The notes beneath the pieces were generated by a model. It was not told where the DNA came from. It ran no database searches and saw nothing but the letters and a program-made list of their open reading frames with translations. Of a stretch of DNA of 64,000 nt, positions 57,001-62,460 are shown in pieces. Source of the DNA: Siphonodentalium dalli. Its lineage: Eukaryota; Mollusca; Scaphopoda; Gadilida; Siphonodentaliidae. Within the stretch, counting starts at the first letter, position 1; each line of letters begins with the position of its first letter. The stretch is taken from assembly GCA_032622095.1 (NCBI GenBank), contig CP136062.1:157536875-157600874 (forward strand). The letters are read 5' to 3'. The position numbers and the translations under genes were made by a program.

Positions 57001-58154
57001 GATGCATGGACACTTACATCGATACATGGACACTTACATCGATACATGGACACTTACATCGATACATGGACAACCATGAACATTTACATCGATACATGAA
57101 CACTTACATCGATACATGGACACTTACATCGATACATGGACACTTACATCGATACATGGACACTGACATCGATACATGGACAACCATGAACACTTACATC
57201 GATACATGGACACTTACATCGATACATGGACACTTACATCGATACATGGACACTTACATCGATACATGGACAACCATGAACACTTACATCGATACATGAA
57301 CACTTACATCGATACATGGACAATCATGAACACTTACATCGATACATGGACACTTACATCGATACGTGAACACTTACATCGATACATGGACACTTACATC
57401 GATACATGGAAACTGACATCGATACATGGACAACCATGAACACTTACATCGATACATGGACACTTACGTCGATACATGGACAATCGTGAACACTTACATC
57501 GATATATGGACACTTACATCGATACATGGACACTTACATCGATACATGGACACTTACATCGATACATGGACACTGACATCGACACATGGACACTTACATC
57601 GATATATGGACACTTACATCGATACATGGACACTTACATCGATACATGGACACTGACATCGATACTTGGACACTTACATCGATACATGGACACTGACATC
57701 GATACATGGACACTTACATCGATACATGGACACTGACATCGATACATGGACATTAAGATCATTTAAAAAACACGGGTTGACTTGTCCGAGCAACATCGCC
57801 ATTATCGAATAAATTAATTACAAGTAATATATAGTGTCTCATAAAGTGAAAATCGGAACACGAGTAACCATATCCGGCTAATTATAACTTCTGACATTAC
57901 AGTTCAGAGACCTACGCCGACTTGTTCATGCCATCCAACACGACGACGCATGGTTGTTCAATCAACTGAATCAGTAATAACAACGCCCACTAAAACTCTA
58001 ACTTCTGACATTACAGTTCAGAGACCTACGCCGACTTGTTGTTCATTCCATCCAACACGACGACGCATGGTTGTTCAATCAACTGAACCAGATCGACAAC
58101 TTTTCTGCTATAGAGGTCATGAAGCATGCTGATCTAATATATCTCTATAACCAC
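27209..58154 (+). CDS. TRPM (melastatin)-like channel protein, N-terminal cytoplasmic half; 3' end outside window
   Basis: TRPM proteins are tetrameric cation channels with a large cytosolic N-terminus. Twelve exons (27209-27466, 29874-29987, 34595-34662, 36341-36413, 39236-39383, 47011-47159, 47981-48140, 49730-49998, 50626-50690, 52363-52568, 54505-54599, 58017-58154) have GT/AG borders and matching phases, giving 581 residues with no stop. Family blocks in the correct order: YGKIHF (157-162), SPHDETETLL---VWELKLPNILICV (176-203), GGWLVTDG (221-228), GPPNIGMANWSEI about 252-264, HPDHSHFLLL (293-302), and a C-terminal HDDAWLFNQL...LIYLYNH matching the D-P-FV-L-L-------L--LYN repeat of TRPM. 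Residues 1-90 are acidic and Ser-rich. Odd: the SLOG-domain glycine loop is missing. No membrane helices are reached, so a functional channel is inferred, not seen. Confidence 0.85.
27691..27833. mobile_element. Isolated decayed palindrome pair of family B MITE
   Basis: Two degenerate palindromes, each starting GCCAATGTATTCTC and closing on CACTGGC or CATTGGC, joined by a short spacer. The CCCTTTACCC ends and TTAA sites are absent. It lies in intron 1 of the TRPM-like gene. Confidence 0.75.
28024..28068. repeat. Perfect 20-bp-arm hairpin
   Basis: AATTAAATAAGTCGCTCTT, a 2-base TG loop and then AAGAGCGACTTATTTAATT. The arms match perfectly. This may be a very young or conserved structure, or a collapsed MITE. 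It is in intron 1. Confidence 0.75.
28427..28890. mobile_element. PiggyBac-type MITE, family B, with an extra partial palindrome
   Basis: TTAA at 28423-28426 and 28891-28894. The left end CCCTTTACCCAACA is intact; the right end is altered to GTGTAAACGG. It holds a palindrome at 28453-28521, a truncated one at about 28596-28645 followed by a repeat of the 'cacagggcataactgtaac' segment, and a full one at about 28673-28741. An internal duplication of the right half explains its length (464 against about 385 bp). Confidence 0.85.
29609..29793. mobile_element. Small inverted-repeat element
   Basis: GTAAAACACTCAACACCG at the left and CGGTGTTGAGTGTTTTGC at the right, with CCGAAAT / ATTTCGG further in (29622 and about 29731). 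A half-copy of the end occurs near 49037 (AAAACACTCAACA). It is non-coding and lies in intron 1, about 80 bp before the exon 2 acceptor. Confidence 0.6.
29874..29987 (+). CDS. TRPM-like exon 2
   Basis: AATTATAG is followed by PTTTASVPRDWPTVTPGNVK and RDIWDDEDVPINLEWQIG, phase 0 at both ends. The donor is GTAAGG at 29988. There is no firm family motif, and inclusion rests on splice borders, phase and codon content. Confidence is lower than for exons 4-7. Confidence 0.65.
30699..31361. repeat. Inverted 27-28 bp repeats 600 bp apart
   Basis: CGTCGGTGGGCTACCAAAAG with GACGTATA near 30701-30728 recurs as its exact reverse complement near 31331-31358. The DNA between carries no other obvious symmetry, so this is either the ends of an old element or a local inversion scar. 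Confidence 0.6.
31890..32680. repeat. Dispersed repeat copy related to 12990-13520, interrupted by another element
   Basis: The left part (31890-32110) has CATTTGCATGACGTGGAACA, GGCTGTGACTTTGGCAAG and TTATCGACCTATCGTACCCG. The right part (32520-32645) has CTCGTAGAAAGGTA, ATTTATCGACCTAT and ATTTTGGAGCGCAAACCG. Between them sits the element at 32117-32473, so the younger element inserted into the older repeat. Confidence 0.65.
32117..32473. mobile_element. Inverted-repeat element carrying a family B palindrome inside different ends
   Basis: The ends are TGTGACCGGGCATTTCAAAT-CCAGTCGGAAGTCGGGAT and its inverted match at 32439-32473 (ATCCCGACTTCCGACTGGAT... GGCGGGTCACA). Inside is the 69-bp palindrome 32355-32423 and a segment with GGAGCCCCACACATATATAG shared inverted with 53190-53270. 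It lacks the CCCTTTACCC ends. Confidence 0.8.
33963..34118 (+). repeat. Six-copy tandem repeat, 26-bp unit
   Basis: The unit CGTTATAATGAACACATTTA-ATAATA is repeated six times, almost without change, so it is recent or homogenised. It is in intron 2 of the TRPM-like gene. Confidence 0.95.
34595..34662 (+). CDS. TRPM-like exon 3
   Basis: CAATTTCAG is followed by LGKKGNERTQQWMGKHMKYV, TG and a split Arg codon. The donor is GTAACT at 34663, phase 2. It corresponds to the basic Cys/Arg-rich region before the YG-I-F block in TRPM proteins. At 68 nt it is placed mainly by phase and borders. Confidence 0.65.
36341..36413 (+). CDS. TRPM-like exon 4: YG-I-F block
   Basis: TACTCTAG is followed by the split Arg codon and TGKRTKNCVYGKIHFADFGH, RTPK. 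N-YGKIHF corresponds to the T-AYG-I-F-G block before the first TRPM homology region. The donor is GTTTGT at 36414, phase 0. Confidence 0.8.
36640..37031. mobile_element. PiggyBac-type MITE, family B
   Basis: TTAA at 36636-36639 and 37032-37035; ends CCCTTTACCTAACA and TGTTGGGTAAAGGG; palindromes 36666-36734 and 36814-36882. It is nearly identical to the 25154 copy in the arms and in the right-hand unique part (TGGCCGGTTTTGGCCGTTTT). It lies in intron 4, 226 bp after exon 4. Confidence 0.9.
38022..38350. mobile_element. Hairpin MITE, same family as 9995-10224
   Basis: An inner hairpin 38269-38350 (AATGAAGTCCCCAGAGGGCG-AATT against AATTCACCCTCTGGGACCTC-ATT) lies next to an inverted match of its left part at about 38030-38075 (TCCAGAAGGTGAAGTTAGTG, GCTATCATTCTGCTTAGGCC). 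It is intronic and non-coding. Confidence 0.65.
38749..39080 (+). repeat. Two-copy direct repeat of about 160 bp
   Basis: Both copies run from AAAGCTGAAATTTA-AAAATG through GTGTTATACACAC, ATATGGTATAA-TATAGTATAC, ACGTTAT-CTTCCTTC and TATGT-CAGGG to GTTTGAGGA. The second has an 18-bp insertion. It ends about 155 bp before the acceptor of exon 5. Confidence 0.85.
39236..39383 (+). CDS. TRPM-like exon 5: start of SLOG/LSDAT domain
   Basis: ATTACAG is followed by YCMVSPHDETETLLDMAHDV, WELKLPNILICVYGKLSKNQ, DLLNCVNRM and a split Gly codon; GTGAGC at 39384, phase 1. It matches the TRPM pattern V--S-DT----LL-L----W-L--P-LLISV-GG. Here the terminal GG is YGK, and the following helix is about 18 residues shorter than usual. 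The frame stays open past the donor to 39646, so an unspliced read-through form is possible. Confidence 0.9.
39388..39530 (+). repeat. Two-copy 32-bp repeat plus inverted repeat right after the exon 5 donor
   Basis: CATTATACAGTTGTCGCCCG and CATTATGCAGTTGTCGCCCG are tandem copies. The following GAGACATTGTGATTTGTCTC, with GAACG / CGTTC, pairs with GAGCGGGTGACAAATCTCAA. This puts a possible stem-loop 5-150 nt after the splice site. Confidence 0.65.
39862..41073 (-). mobile_element. Internally deleted Gypsy/Ty3-type LTR retrotransposon
   Basis: On the - strand: an LTR piece about 41073-40965 begins TGTTATATATCTAGAG; RNase H-like sequence follows (about 41010-40590: FEQSKFAITNATVLQHLDVN, YSVDEST--LGARLLQNQQP, QLEKEMTAILFGLERF, ETDHKPLEVIF, LSTAPP); then the integrase C-terminal region 40590-40052 (LFGRKLRTRT, TKGQVGRMGNVKTNQWIPAK, SYIIETKSGGMYRSNRLDIL). 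Then a polypurine tract (AAAAAGGGGG, read on the - strand near 40043-40033) and a second LTR-like piece about 40030-39862. Gag, protease, RT and most of the integrase are gone. A dead copy in intron 5. Confidence 0.85.
41895..45046. mobile_element. Unclassified ~3.15 kb non-coding element, copy 1
   Basis: The left end has GGGTTACCCGGCGTTGCCCA, the right end a (ACAG)n run (44990-45024) then ATTCGCAAATATAGATATAG. Between: about 1 kb of unique-looking DNA, then a degenerate array of about 300-bp units with 'GCGCCGATTTCCACCAAA'-type words (here mostly reverse complement, e.g. GGTGGAAATCGGCGCTAAA at 43776, 43957 and 44386). No protein is visible. The inverted counterpart is at 59723-62460. It lies in intron 5. 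Confidence 0.75.
46153..46573. mobile_element. MITE with ~38-bp terminal inverted repeats and TTA duplication (PIF/Harbinger-like)
   Basis: The left end AGGTCCCATTACACGATTAA with GCTTGC-TTAATTCAGC pairs with the right end GCTGAATAAAGGAAGCTTAA with TCGTGCAAAGGCACCT. TTA flanks both sides (46150-46152 and 46574-46576), the usual PIF/Harbinger target. At 421 bp it has no transposase. Superfamily assignment rests only on the 3-bp duplication. Confidence 0.65.
46801..46987. mobile_element. Family A TTAA MITE abutting the exon 6 acceptor
   Basis: TTAA at 46797-46800 and 46988-46991; right end AAAGGAAGGG, left end CCATTCCACGTC (mutated). The interior has AATACTCATTGACGAGTAGT, CTGTCGTCTGCTCATG, TACCCCTCCAAAT and TATAACTGAAGGG. 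Only about 20 bp separate its right TTAA from the first base of exon 6, so the branch point region may come from the element. Confidence 0.8.
47011..47159 (+). CDS. TRPM-like exon 6: SLOG domain, GWLVTDG strand
   Basis: TATTTTAG is followed by GGWLVTDGLLKNTTAYDTLN, LDTDAHHISGPPNIGMANWS, EITESPSLMM. GGWLVTDG aligns with the GAWI-TGG strand of TRPM. IGMANWSEI--S--LM aligns with IGIA-WG-I-N---L. The donor is GTTTGA at 47160, phase 0, and the next codons give TGA, which supports the splice. Confidence 0.9.
47981..48140 (+). CDS. TRPM-like exon 7: HPDHSHF block
   Basis: ATTTATAG is followed by DGGHWPAKYKLSESMNTTGF, SLHPDHSHFLLLNEPGHDCN and SNEARFQVETKLK. L-P-HSHF-L---G-----E--F---LE is the most diagnostic TRPM N-terminal motif in the window. 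The donor is GTTGGT at 48141, phase 1. Confidence 0.92.
48423..48560. mobile_element. Decayed family B palindromes
   Basis: ACAATGCATTATCTTATATA-TGTGAG with a degraded return arm, then a half palindrome GCCATTGCATTCTCTTATAT-ATGCGA at 48526. A matching CACTGGCACAGG fragment near 48923 suggests a later insertion split the element. No TTAA ends. Confidence 0.65.
48574..48770. repeat. Inverted repeat (arms about 37 bp) followed by a 21-bp tandem triplet
   Basis: CACAAGTGTATTGGTGGGTT-CGTTAATACGACAC pairs with GTGCCGTATCAACGAACCCA-TCATCACACTTGTG (48643-48675). From 48708 the unit AGACACATACATGACTTATTT occurs three times. This may be a separate MITE that split the palindrome element. Confidence 0.75.
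49730..49998 (+). CDS. TRPM-like exon 8
   Basis: ATTTTCAG is followed by the split Val codon and CLVGFPRVFSVSLFAHSVRT, then GDQVAILNFLLPYYVSGCFI, ending RVVIVDDTTDCFDVVEHCIK, HRTPMIATK. The PRVVIVDDT-D--DVV segment aligns with the P-VVV-GSG--AD-I strand of TRPM, but with Asp in place of the Ser-Gly-rich turn. At 269 nt it is the longest exon and fully open. GTGTGT at 49999, phase 0. Confidence 0.8.
50239..50322. repeat. Imperfect palindrome
   Basis: GGCCTGATATCAGCCCGATG-TAAC pairs with GTTACCTCGGGCTGATATCG-GGCC across a 36-bp loop. It is intronic, probably a hairpin element. Confidence 0.7.
50626..50690 (+). CDS. TRPM-like exon 9
   Basis: AATTGTAG is followed by KGTAIHDLLDFLLRIKDEID, E and a split Thr codon. 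The donor is GTGAGT at 50691, phase 2. A short amphipathic helix of the region between the SLOG domain and the helical repeats. Placed by phase and a strong donor. Confidence 0.65.
50896..51130 (+). pseudogene. Decayed LINE polyprotein C-terminus
   Basis: RYLLQLSDNLIPDIAKFRTA, NHRLLVEKGRW, one stop, then CNTCEQCGNGIWDEYHLLLI, CDGFIVIREQYIPKYYS. K-RTA-HRL--E-GRW followed by C--C----DE-H-L--C is the usual end of LINE ORF2-type proteins. It is the same family as, or close to, the - strand remnant at 24.1-25.0 kb. It lies in intron 9. Confidence 0.8.
52363..52568 (+). CDS. TRPM-like exon 10
   Basis: ATTTACAG is followed by the split Thr codon and KESKKKMVEDEEVAGLLADM, NIKNDEAGHYTATIHKCLKR, MNMFTLKPDFAEKNTEST, GEILLKAIED. 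It corresponds to the TRPM stretch C------L-V--------D-D-AIL-AL--. The exon is GC-richer than its surroundings, as expected for coding DNA. GTATGT at 52569, phase 1. Confidence 0.85.
52999..53422. mobile_element. Palindrome element with GTGACCCGCC end
   Basis: The left end TTGTGACCCGCCATATCAAA-TCCAGTCGTAAGTCGGGAT is followed by palindromes 53052-53120 and 53346-53414, with the spacer shared inverted with 32180-32330 (GGAGCCC / GGGGCTC segments). The right GTGACCCGCC end is missing and the element stops at GGCACAGGGTAAA. It lies in intron 10. Confidence 0.8.
54127..54333 (+). repeat. Tandem repeat, 19-bp unit with 16-bp variants
   Basis: About eleven copies of CCGACTATGATGTTATAAA, two of them lacking GAT. 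It ends about 170 bp before the exon 11 acceptor. Confidence 0.95.
54505..54599 (+). CDS. TRPM-like exon 11
   Basis: TAATTGTAG is followed by the split Ala codon and NALDINVRRLISKAKSIGGR, TRDKIAEEHKQ. It matches the position of the TRPM helix L-LAL-WNR-D-A---I. GTATGA at 54600, phase 0. Frame and phase agree with both neighbours. Confidence 0.75.
56262..56411. repeat. Long hairpin, arms about 66 bp
   Basis: AGAACCGCATGTGTGTCTG... TTTTGACGAATTATCGCAC... TTTGTTGGCGG pairs with CCGCCAACAAA... GTGCGATAATTTCGTCAAAA... CACTCATGCGGTTCT. Only a few mismatches and a loop of about 17 bp. It could be a MITE or a transcribed foldback precursor, since it lies in a transcribed intron. Confidence 0.85.
56666..57753 (+). 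repeat. Minisatellite, 20-bp and 30-bp units (about 1.1 kb)
   Basis: The basic unit is CACTTACATCGATACATGGA (20 bp). A 30-bp variant inserts CAATCATGAA or CAACCATGAA. The first third is mostly 30-bp units, the rest mostly 20-bp with interspersed 30-bp units. Because 20 is not a multiple of 3, all frames cycle through one 20-residue period and stay open on both strands, which explains the long false ORFs (MDTYIDTWTLTSIHGHLHRY-like). Confidence 0.95.
57903..57974 (+). pseudogene. Partial tandem duplicate of TRPM-like exon 12
   Basis: It follows CTGACATTACAG and reads FRDLRRLVHAIQHDDAWLFN, QLNQ, then TAA TAA in frame. It matches the first half of the exon at 58017, including 15-20 bp of upstream intron, but lacks the second half. 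The only possible donor is a weak GTAATA inside CAGTAATAA. It differs from the functional copy by a missing Val codon and Ser to Ala. Confidence 0.85.
58017..58154 (+). CDS. TRPM-like exon 12: helical repeat with L-LYN motif
   Basis: TGACATTACAG is followed by FRDLRRLVVHSIQHDDAWLF, NQLNQIDNFSAIEVMKHADL, IYLYNH. The pattern ----AL---D--FV-L-L--G------L----L--LYN is typical of TRPM proteins. The strong donor is GTACGT at 58155, phase 0. It is the last exon visible in the window. Confidence 0.88.
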
Positions 58155-58221
58155 GTACGTAGATAGCTTACACATCGGTGATGGCATTTGTACAGTCAAC
58201 TTTAACGTCCGCGTTAACTGT

Positions 58222-58840
58222 GAATATTTAGAATGTCTTTACATTTTCAACACCCTTTATTTCACCTAAATCTGTCAAGGGACCTAGCAATGACATGGGT
58301 GCCATATTTAAACCCCTATGGATGGCGGCCATTTTGCATCGGGGTGGGTGAGTGGGGTGAATATTTTGAATGTCTTGGGAGCCACCCTACAGCATACCTT
58401 GTTTGACGTAAATCGGTCAATGAATATTTAGAATGTCCTGGTGGTCACCAACGTGCAACAATTTTTTGTTTTATCTATATGGGTCAAGCACTGGCATGGG
58501 TGCCATATTTAAATTCTTCTAGGTGGTGGCCATTTTGCATCGGGGTGGGGTGTTTGGGGTGAATATTTAGAATGTCATGGGATCACTTTGTTTGACTTAA
58601 ATCAGTCAAGGCCATTTCGAGCGGGGTGGGTGTGTTGTTTCAATATTTAGAATGTCTTCGGGGCCACCACTGTGCAACACCTTTCATGTTACCTAAATAT
58701 GTCGAGATATGGCATATGTGGCCGCTTTGTACACCTCTGGGCGGCGGCAGTTTTGGTTCGGTGTGTGGTGTGAATGTTTAAAATGTTTTGGAGCCACCCT
58801 ACAACACCCTTTATTTTGACCTAAATCAGTCAAGGGGGTG
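58222..58840 (+). repeat. Degenerate tandem repeat, about 135-140 bp units
   Basis: Repeated ordered words TGAATATTTAGAATGTC, GCCACCCTACAACACC, CTTTATTTGACCTAAAT, TGGGTGCCATATTTAAA and GCGGCCATTTTGCATCGGGG occur about four times with deletions. Fragments of the same family occur at about 1830-1910. It is intronic, just after exon 12. Confidence 0.75.
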
Positions 58841-59722
58841 AAAAATTACATGGTGCCTTATTTACCCCCCCCCCCCCCCGACGGCAGCCAATTATCAATT
58901 TGGCGGACATCGGCGCTAAAATATGTTTATCAATTGTGGTGCCCCTCCCCCTTCCGTGCACTCCTGACTCGAATGGCACCACTGTTGACATATTTAAACC
59001 ACGGTAAAAATTGTCCCCAGTTAGACCCCTTCTGTGCCATCTATATGGTCCCACGTGCATTTATATAGAACACAGACAGACAAACAGACACAGAAGGGGT
59101 ATAACAGGGGACAATTTTTTCCGATGAAGATAATGGTGTGGGTTAGAATTGTCTAAAGTGTCGCCGATTTCCACCAAACTTACACATAATTATTACTATG
59201 ATATGAGGAATCTACCTGTGTGGTTTAAAGATGTCAACAGTGGTGCCATTCGAGTCAGGAGTGCACGGAAGGGGGAGGGGCACCACAATTGATCAACACA
59301 TTTTAGCGCCGATGTCCACCAAATTGATAATCATTCTTCCCCACAATACAAGGAATCTAATCGTGTGATTTAAAGACGCCAAATTGGTACCGTGTTTGTG
59401 AGAGATGGTGGAGACGAGGCACTAAATTTGATAAGAATGTGTTTAGTCGACGATTACCACCAAACTTATACACAATCATCTCCATTATATCAGGAATCTA
59501 ATGATGGTGTGGTTTAAAGCTGTCAAAAGTGCCGTCATTTGAGTCAGGGGTTCATCGAAGGGGGCATGGGCACCAAATTATGGATACAAATATTTTTAGC
59601 CCAGATTTCCACCAAATTGGTACATTTACTTCTCTGTGCTACGAAAAATCTAAGACGCTAAATTTGTGCGTTTGGTAAGAGATGGGGGGAACTAAATGTA
59701 TTCGCCGATTACCACCAAACCT
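58841..59722 (+). repeat. Array fragment of the unclassified element (units about 300 bp)
   Basis: It has a poly-C run (58867-58879), GGCGGACATCGGCGCTAAAA, an internal ACAGACAGACAAACAGACAC stretch at about 59071, and both sense and antisense array words. The mixture of orientations and the internal tail indicate nested or joined fragments of the element described at 59723-62460. Confidence 0.6.
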
Positions 59723-62460
59723 ATCTATATCTATATTTGCGAATGTCTGTCTGTCTGTCTGTCTGTCTGTGTTCTATAGAAATTCACAGGGGACCATCTA
59801 GATGATGCCAAATGGGTCTACTAGGAGTAGCTTTTTACGAGAAAGATAATGGTCGGGGTTAGAATTTTCTAAAGCGACGCCGTTGTTGTCAGGGGCTGAA
59901 AAGGGGGAGGGGCAGAAAATAAATTTGTCGCCGATTGCCACCAAACTTATATATAATCATCCCCATAATATGAGGAATCTTATGGCGTGGTTTAAATATG
60001 GCAAAAGTCGCGCCGTTCGCGTCAGGGGTGCCCGGAAGGGGGGAGGGAGCAGATTTTGTTTTCTGTCGCCGATTGCCACGAAACTTACATATAATCATCC
60101 CCATGATATTAAGAATCCATCGGTGTGGTTTAAACATGTCAAAAGTGGCGTCGTTTGCGTCAGGGATGAACGGAAGGGGAGAGGGGCACCAAAATTGATA
60201 AAACTAATTTTAGCGCCGATTTCCACCAAATTTGATATATATTCTTCTTCATGTTACAAGGAATCTAATTGTGCGATTTAACAACGCCAAATTGTTGTTT
60301 TTGGATGAGAGATTGGGAGGGGGTGGGCACTAACTTTGATAATAAGTCGCCGATTGCCACCACACTTATACAAAATCATCCCCATGGTATGAGGAGTCTA
60401 ATGGTGTGGCTTTTATCTGTCAAATGTGGCCTCATTCGAGTCAGGGTTGCATTGAAAGGGACAGGGGCACCAAAATTGATGCACAATTTTTTTAGCGCCA
60501 ATTTCCACCAAATTGATACACGTTCTTATCCATGATACGAGGAATCCAATCGCGATTTAAAGACGCCATAGTGGTGCTGTTTCAGTGAGAGATGGAGAGG
60601 GGAGGGATTGGCACCAAATTTGATAACAAATATTGTTTAGTCGCCGATTATCACCAAACTTATAAACAATCATATCCATGATATCAGGAGTGTAATCGTG
60701 TGGTTTAAGGGTGTCACAAGTGGGGCCATTCGAGTCAGTGGTGTATAGAGATGAGAGGGACACAAAAACTTATATCTATATGTTTAGTGCCGATTTCCAC
60801 AAGATTGATACATATTCTTCTCCGTGATACGAGGAATCTTATCGTGTGGTTTAGATACACCAAATTGGTGCCCTATGGGTGAGAGATATGGGGACCTTAA
60901 GTTTGATACGAATTTGTATACTCGCCAATTTACACCAATTTCATATATATGCATCTCTAATCTCTAATGAGTCTTAGTGTGTGCAGCTTGAGTCCGAAAT
61001 AGGGACGGGAGGGTCACCAAAACTGATACAAACTATTTTTAGTACCAATTACCATCAAATTCAGACACGTTCTTCTCAAATGATACAAGAAATACAATCG
61101 TGCTGTCTGTCTGTCTTTTTGTCTGTCTGTGTGCGTTCTATATATAACTTCACGCGGTACCATCGAGATGGCACCAAGGCGTTCTAAGAGGGGTAACTTT
61201 TTACAAGGAAGATAATGGTGCGGGTTAAAATTTTCTAAAATGATGCTGTTGGTGGGAGGGGAAATTAAAAAAATATGGTGAAATAGTTTTGACATTCATA
61301 CCCGTTTTCTCTAATGATATACCATGAATTAAATCACATTTGGTGTCATTTGTGTCACGGATGGCGAGCGGATATGCACTATCATTGATAAGATTGCTAT
61401 TCGCCGATATCCACATATAAGTTATATACAGTCACCAGGCCATCTCCATATCATTTTAAGTAGTTGGGCGTTCACATTTCACAATCCCGACATATGGTGA
61501 CCCACATAAGTCACTTAAACAATTATATCTTCTTAACAGTCATATTTATGGCAATCAAGGCATTCACACAATTAGCTAACAAAAAGAGATAACTAGAAGA
61601 AGCATTAAACGTATATTTATCATTCTATTGAAGAGATACATATATTCGTGCAAACTGAGAGATCTCGAACCGTCAGAGGATTGCATATATATAATAACAA
61701 AATTTAGTCTGTTCCATTCAATACAGTTTCCACAAAAAGTTACAATTTGTCAAGAGATATGGAAGGCCTGTTCAAAAATAGTGGTCACAGTGTGCAGTCA
61801 AATATAGTTTCTTCTGATATACAAGACAATGCAGTTAGTAGCACAAGACTTTAAGGACCCTACCAATACGGACATCTGACAAGGGTTTTAGAACAGACTC
61901 ATCGACTGACATAAACAACTCAAAATCTCGCTCTGTCACGGTGCCTGGCACATGTAGCTGATATATGTGCGCAGCAACATTTCGTTTAGACTAAGAATAT
62001 TTAGCCAATATATAGCACCATGAACAGAGGAGCACTTGGAAATTTCTTTGAAACATCGGTATCTTCATGGAGATATGATAGCCATGTGTCCTCGATATCT
62101 TAGTCCAACCCACTAGATTGATTGATACATCTCAATATGTAAAACCCAATTATCATCTTTTATCGAACTAATGTGTTTATGATGTTCATGTATCATATTA
62201 TAACGTCTAATGTATACGCAGTTGTAATTAAATAAATACTTCATTATTGGTGGAACGGATTAATCGCGATAAACAGAATGACAATTGATAAGGTGAGCCA
62301 CTACTTATATTCCATGACTGTAATAATAATATTTTGTGATGCTATTTGAATATACAATTTATGAGAAAACGTATAACACTTTGAGCAAGAGCATTCTCTA
62401 TTCCCAACAAATATCCACAGCATACATTAACCTGGGCAACGCCGGGTAACCCTGCTAGTA
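59723..62460. mobile_element. Unclassified ~2.7 kb non-coding element, copy 2 (inverted to copy 1)
   Basis: It starts CTATATCTATATTTGCGAAT and (CTGT)n, passes through array units with GCGCCGATTTCCACCAAA, and ends with about 1 kb matching the reverse complement of 41895-42880 (e.g. CACCATGAACAGAGGAGCAC at 62020 against GTGCTCCTCTGTTCATGGTG at 42337), closing on TGGGCAACGCCGGGTAACCC at 62433-62452. No protein frame has any recognisable motif. Confidence 0.75.

Larger units (their letters stand above)
54600..58016 (+). other. Intron 11 of the TRPM-like gene (3.4 kb)
   Basis: No exon is seen except the decayed copy at 57903. It contains a long hairpin (56262-56411), a 1.1-kb minisatellite (56666-57753) and AT-rich unremarkable DNA at 54610-56130. 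The open frames across the minisatellite are repeat artefacts. Confidence 0.75.

Noticed and set aside
56666-57736. Long overlapping open frames with a repeated 20-residue period (MDTYIDTW..., LHRYMDN...)
   Set aside because: All frames on both strands are open because the minisatellite unit has no stops. There is no start context, splice context or codon bias, so they are not genes.
59883-60281. 132-residue open frame with repeated 'ATKL-YN-PH' phrases
   Set aside because: It runs along the degenerate ~300-bp array. The same phrases appear in other frames and on the other strand, so they reflect the DNA repeat.
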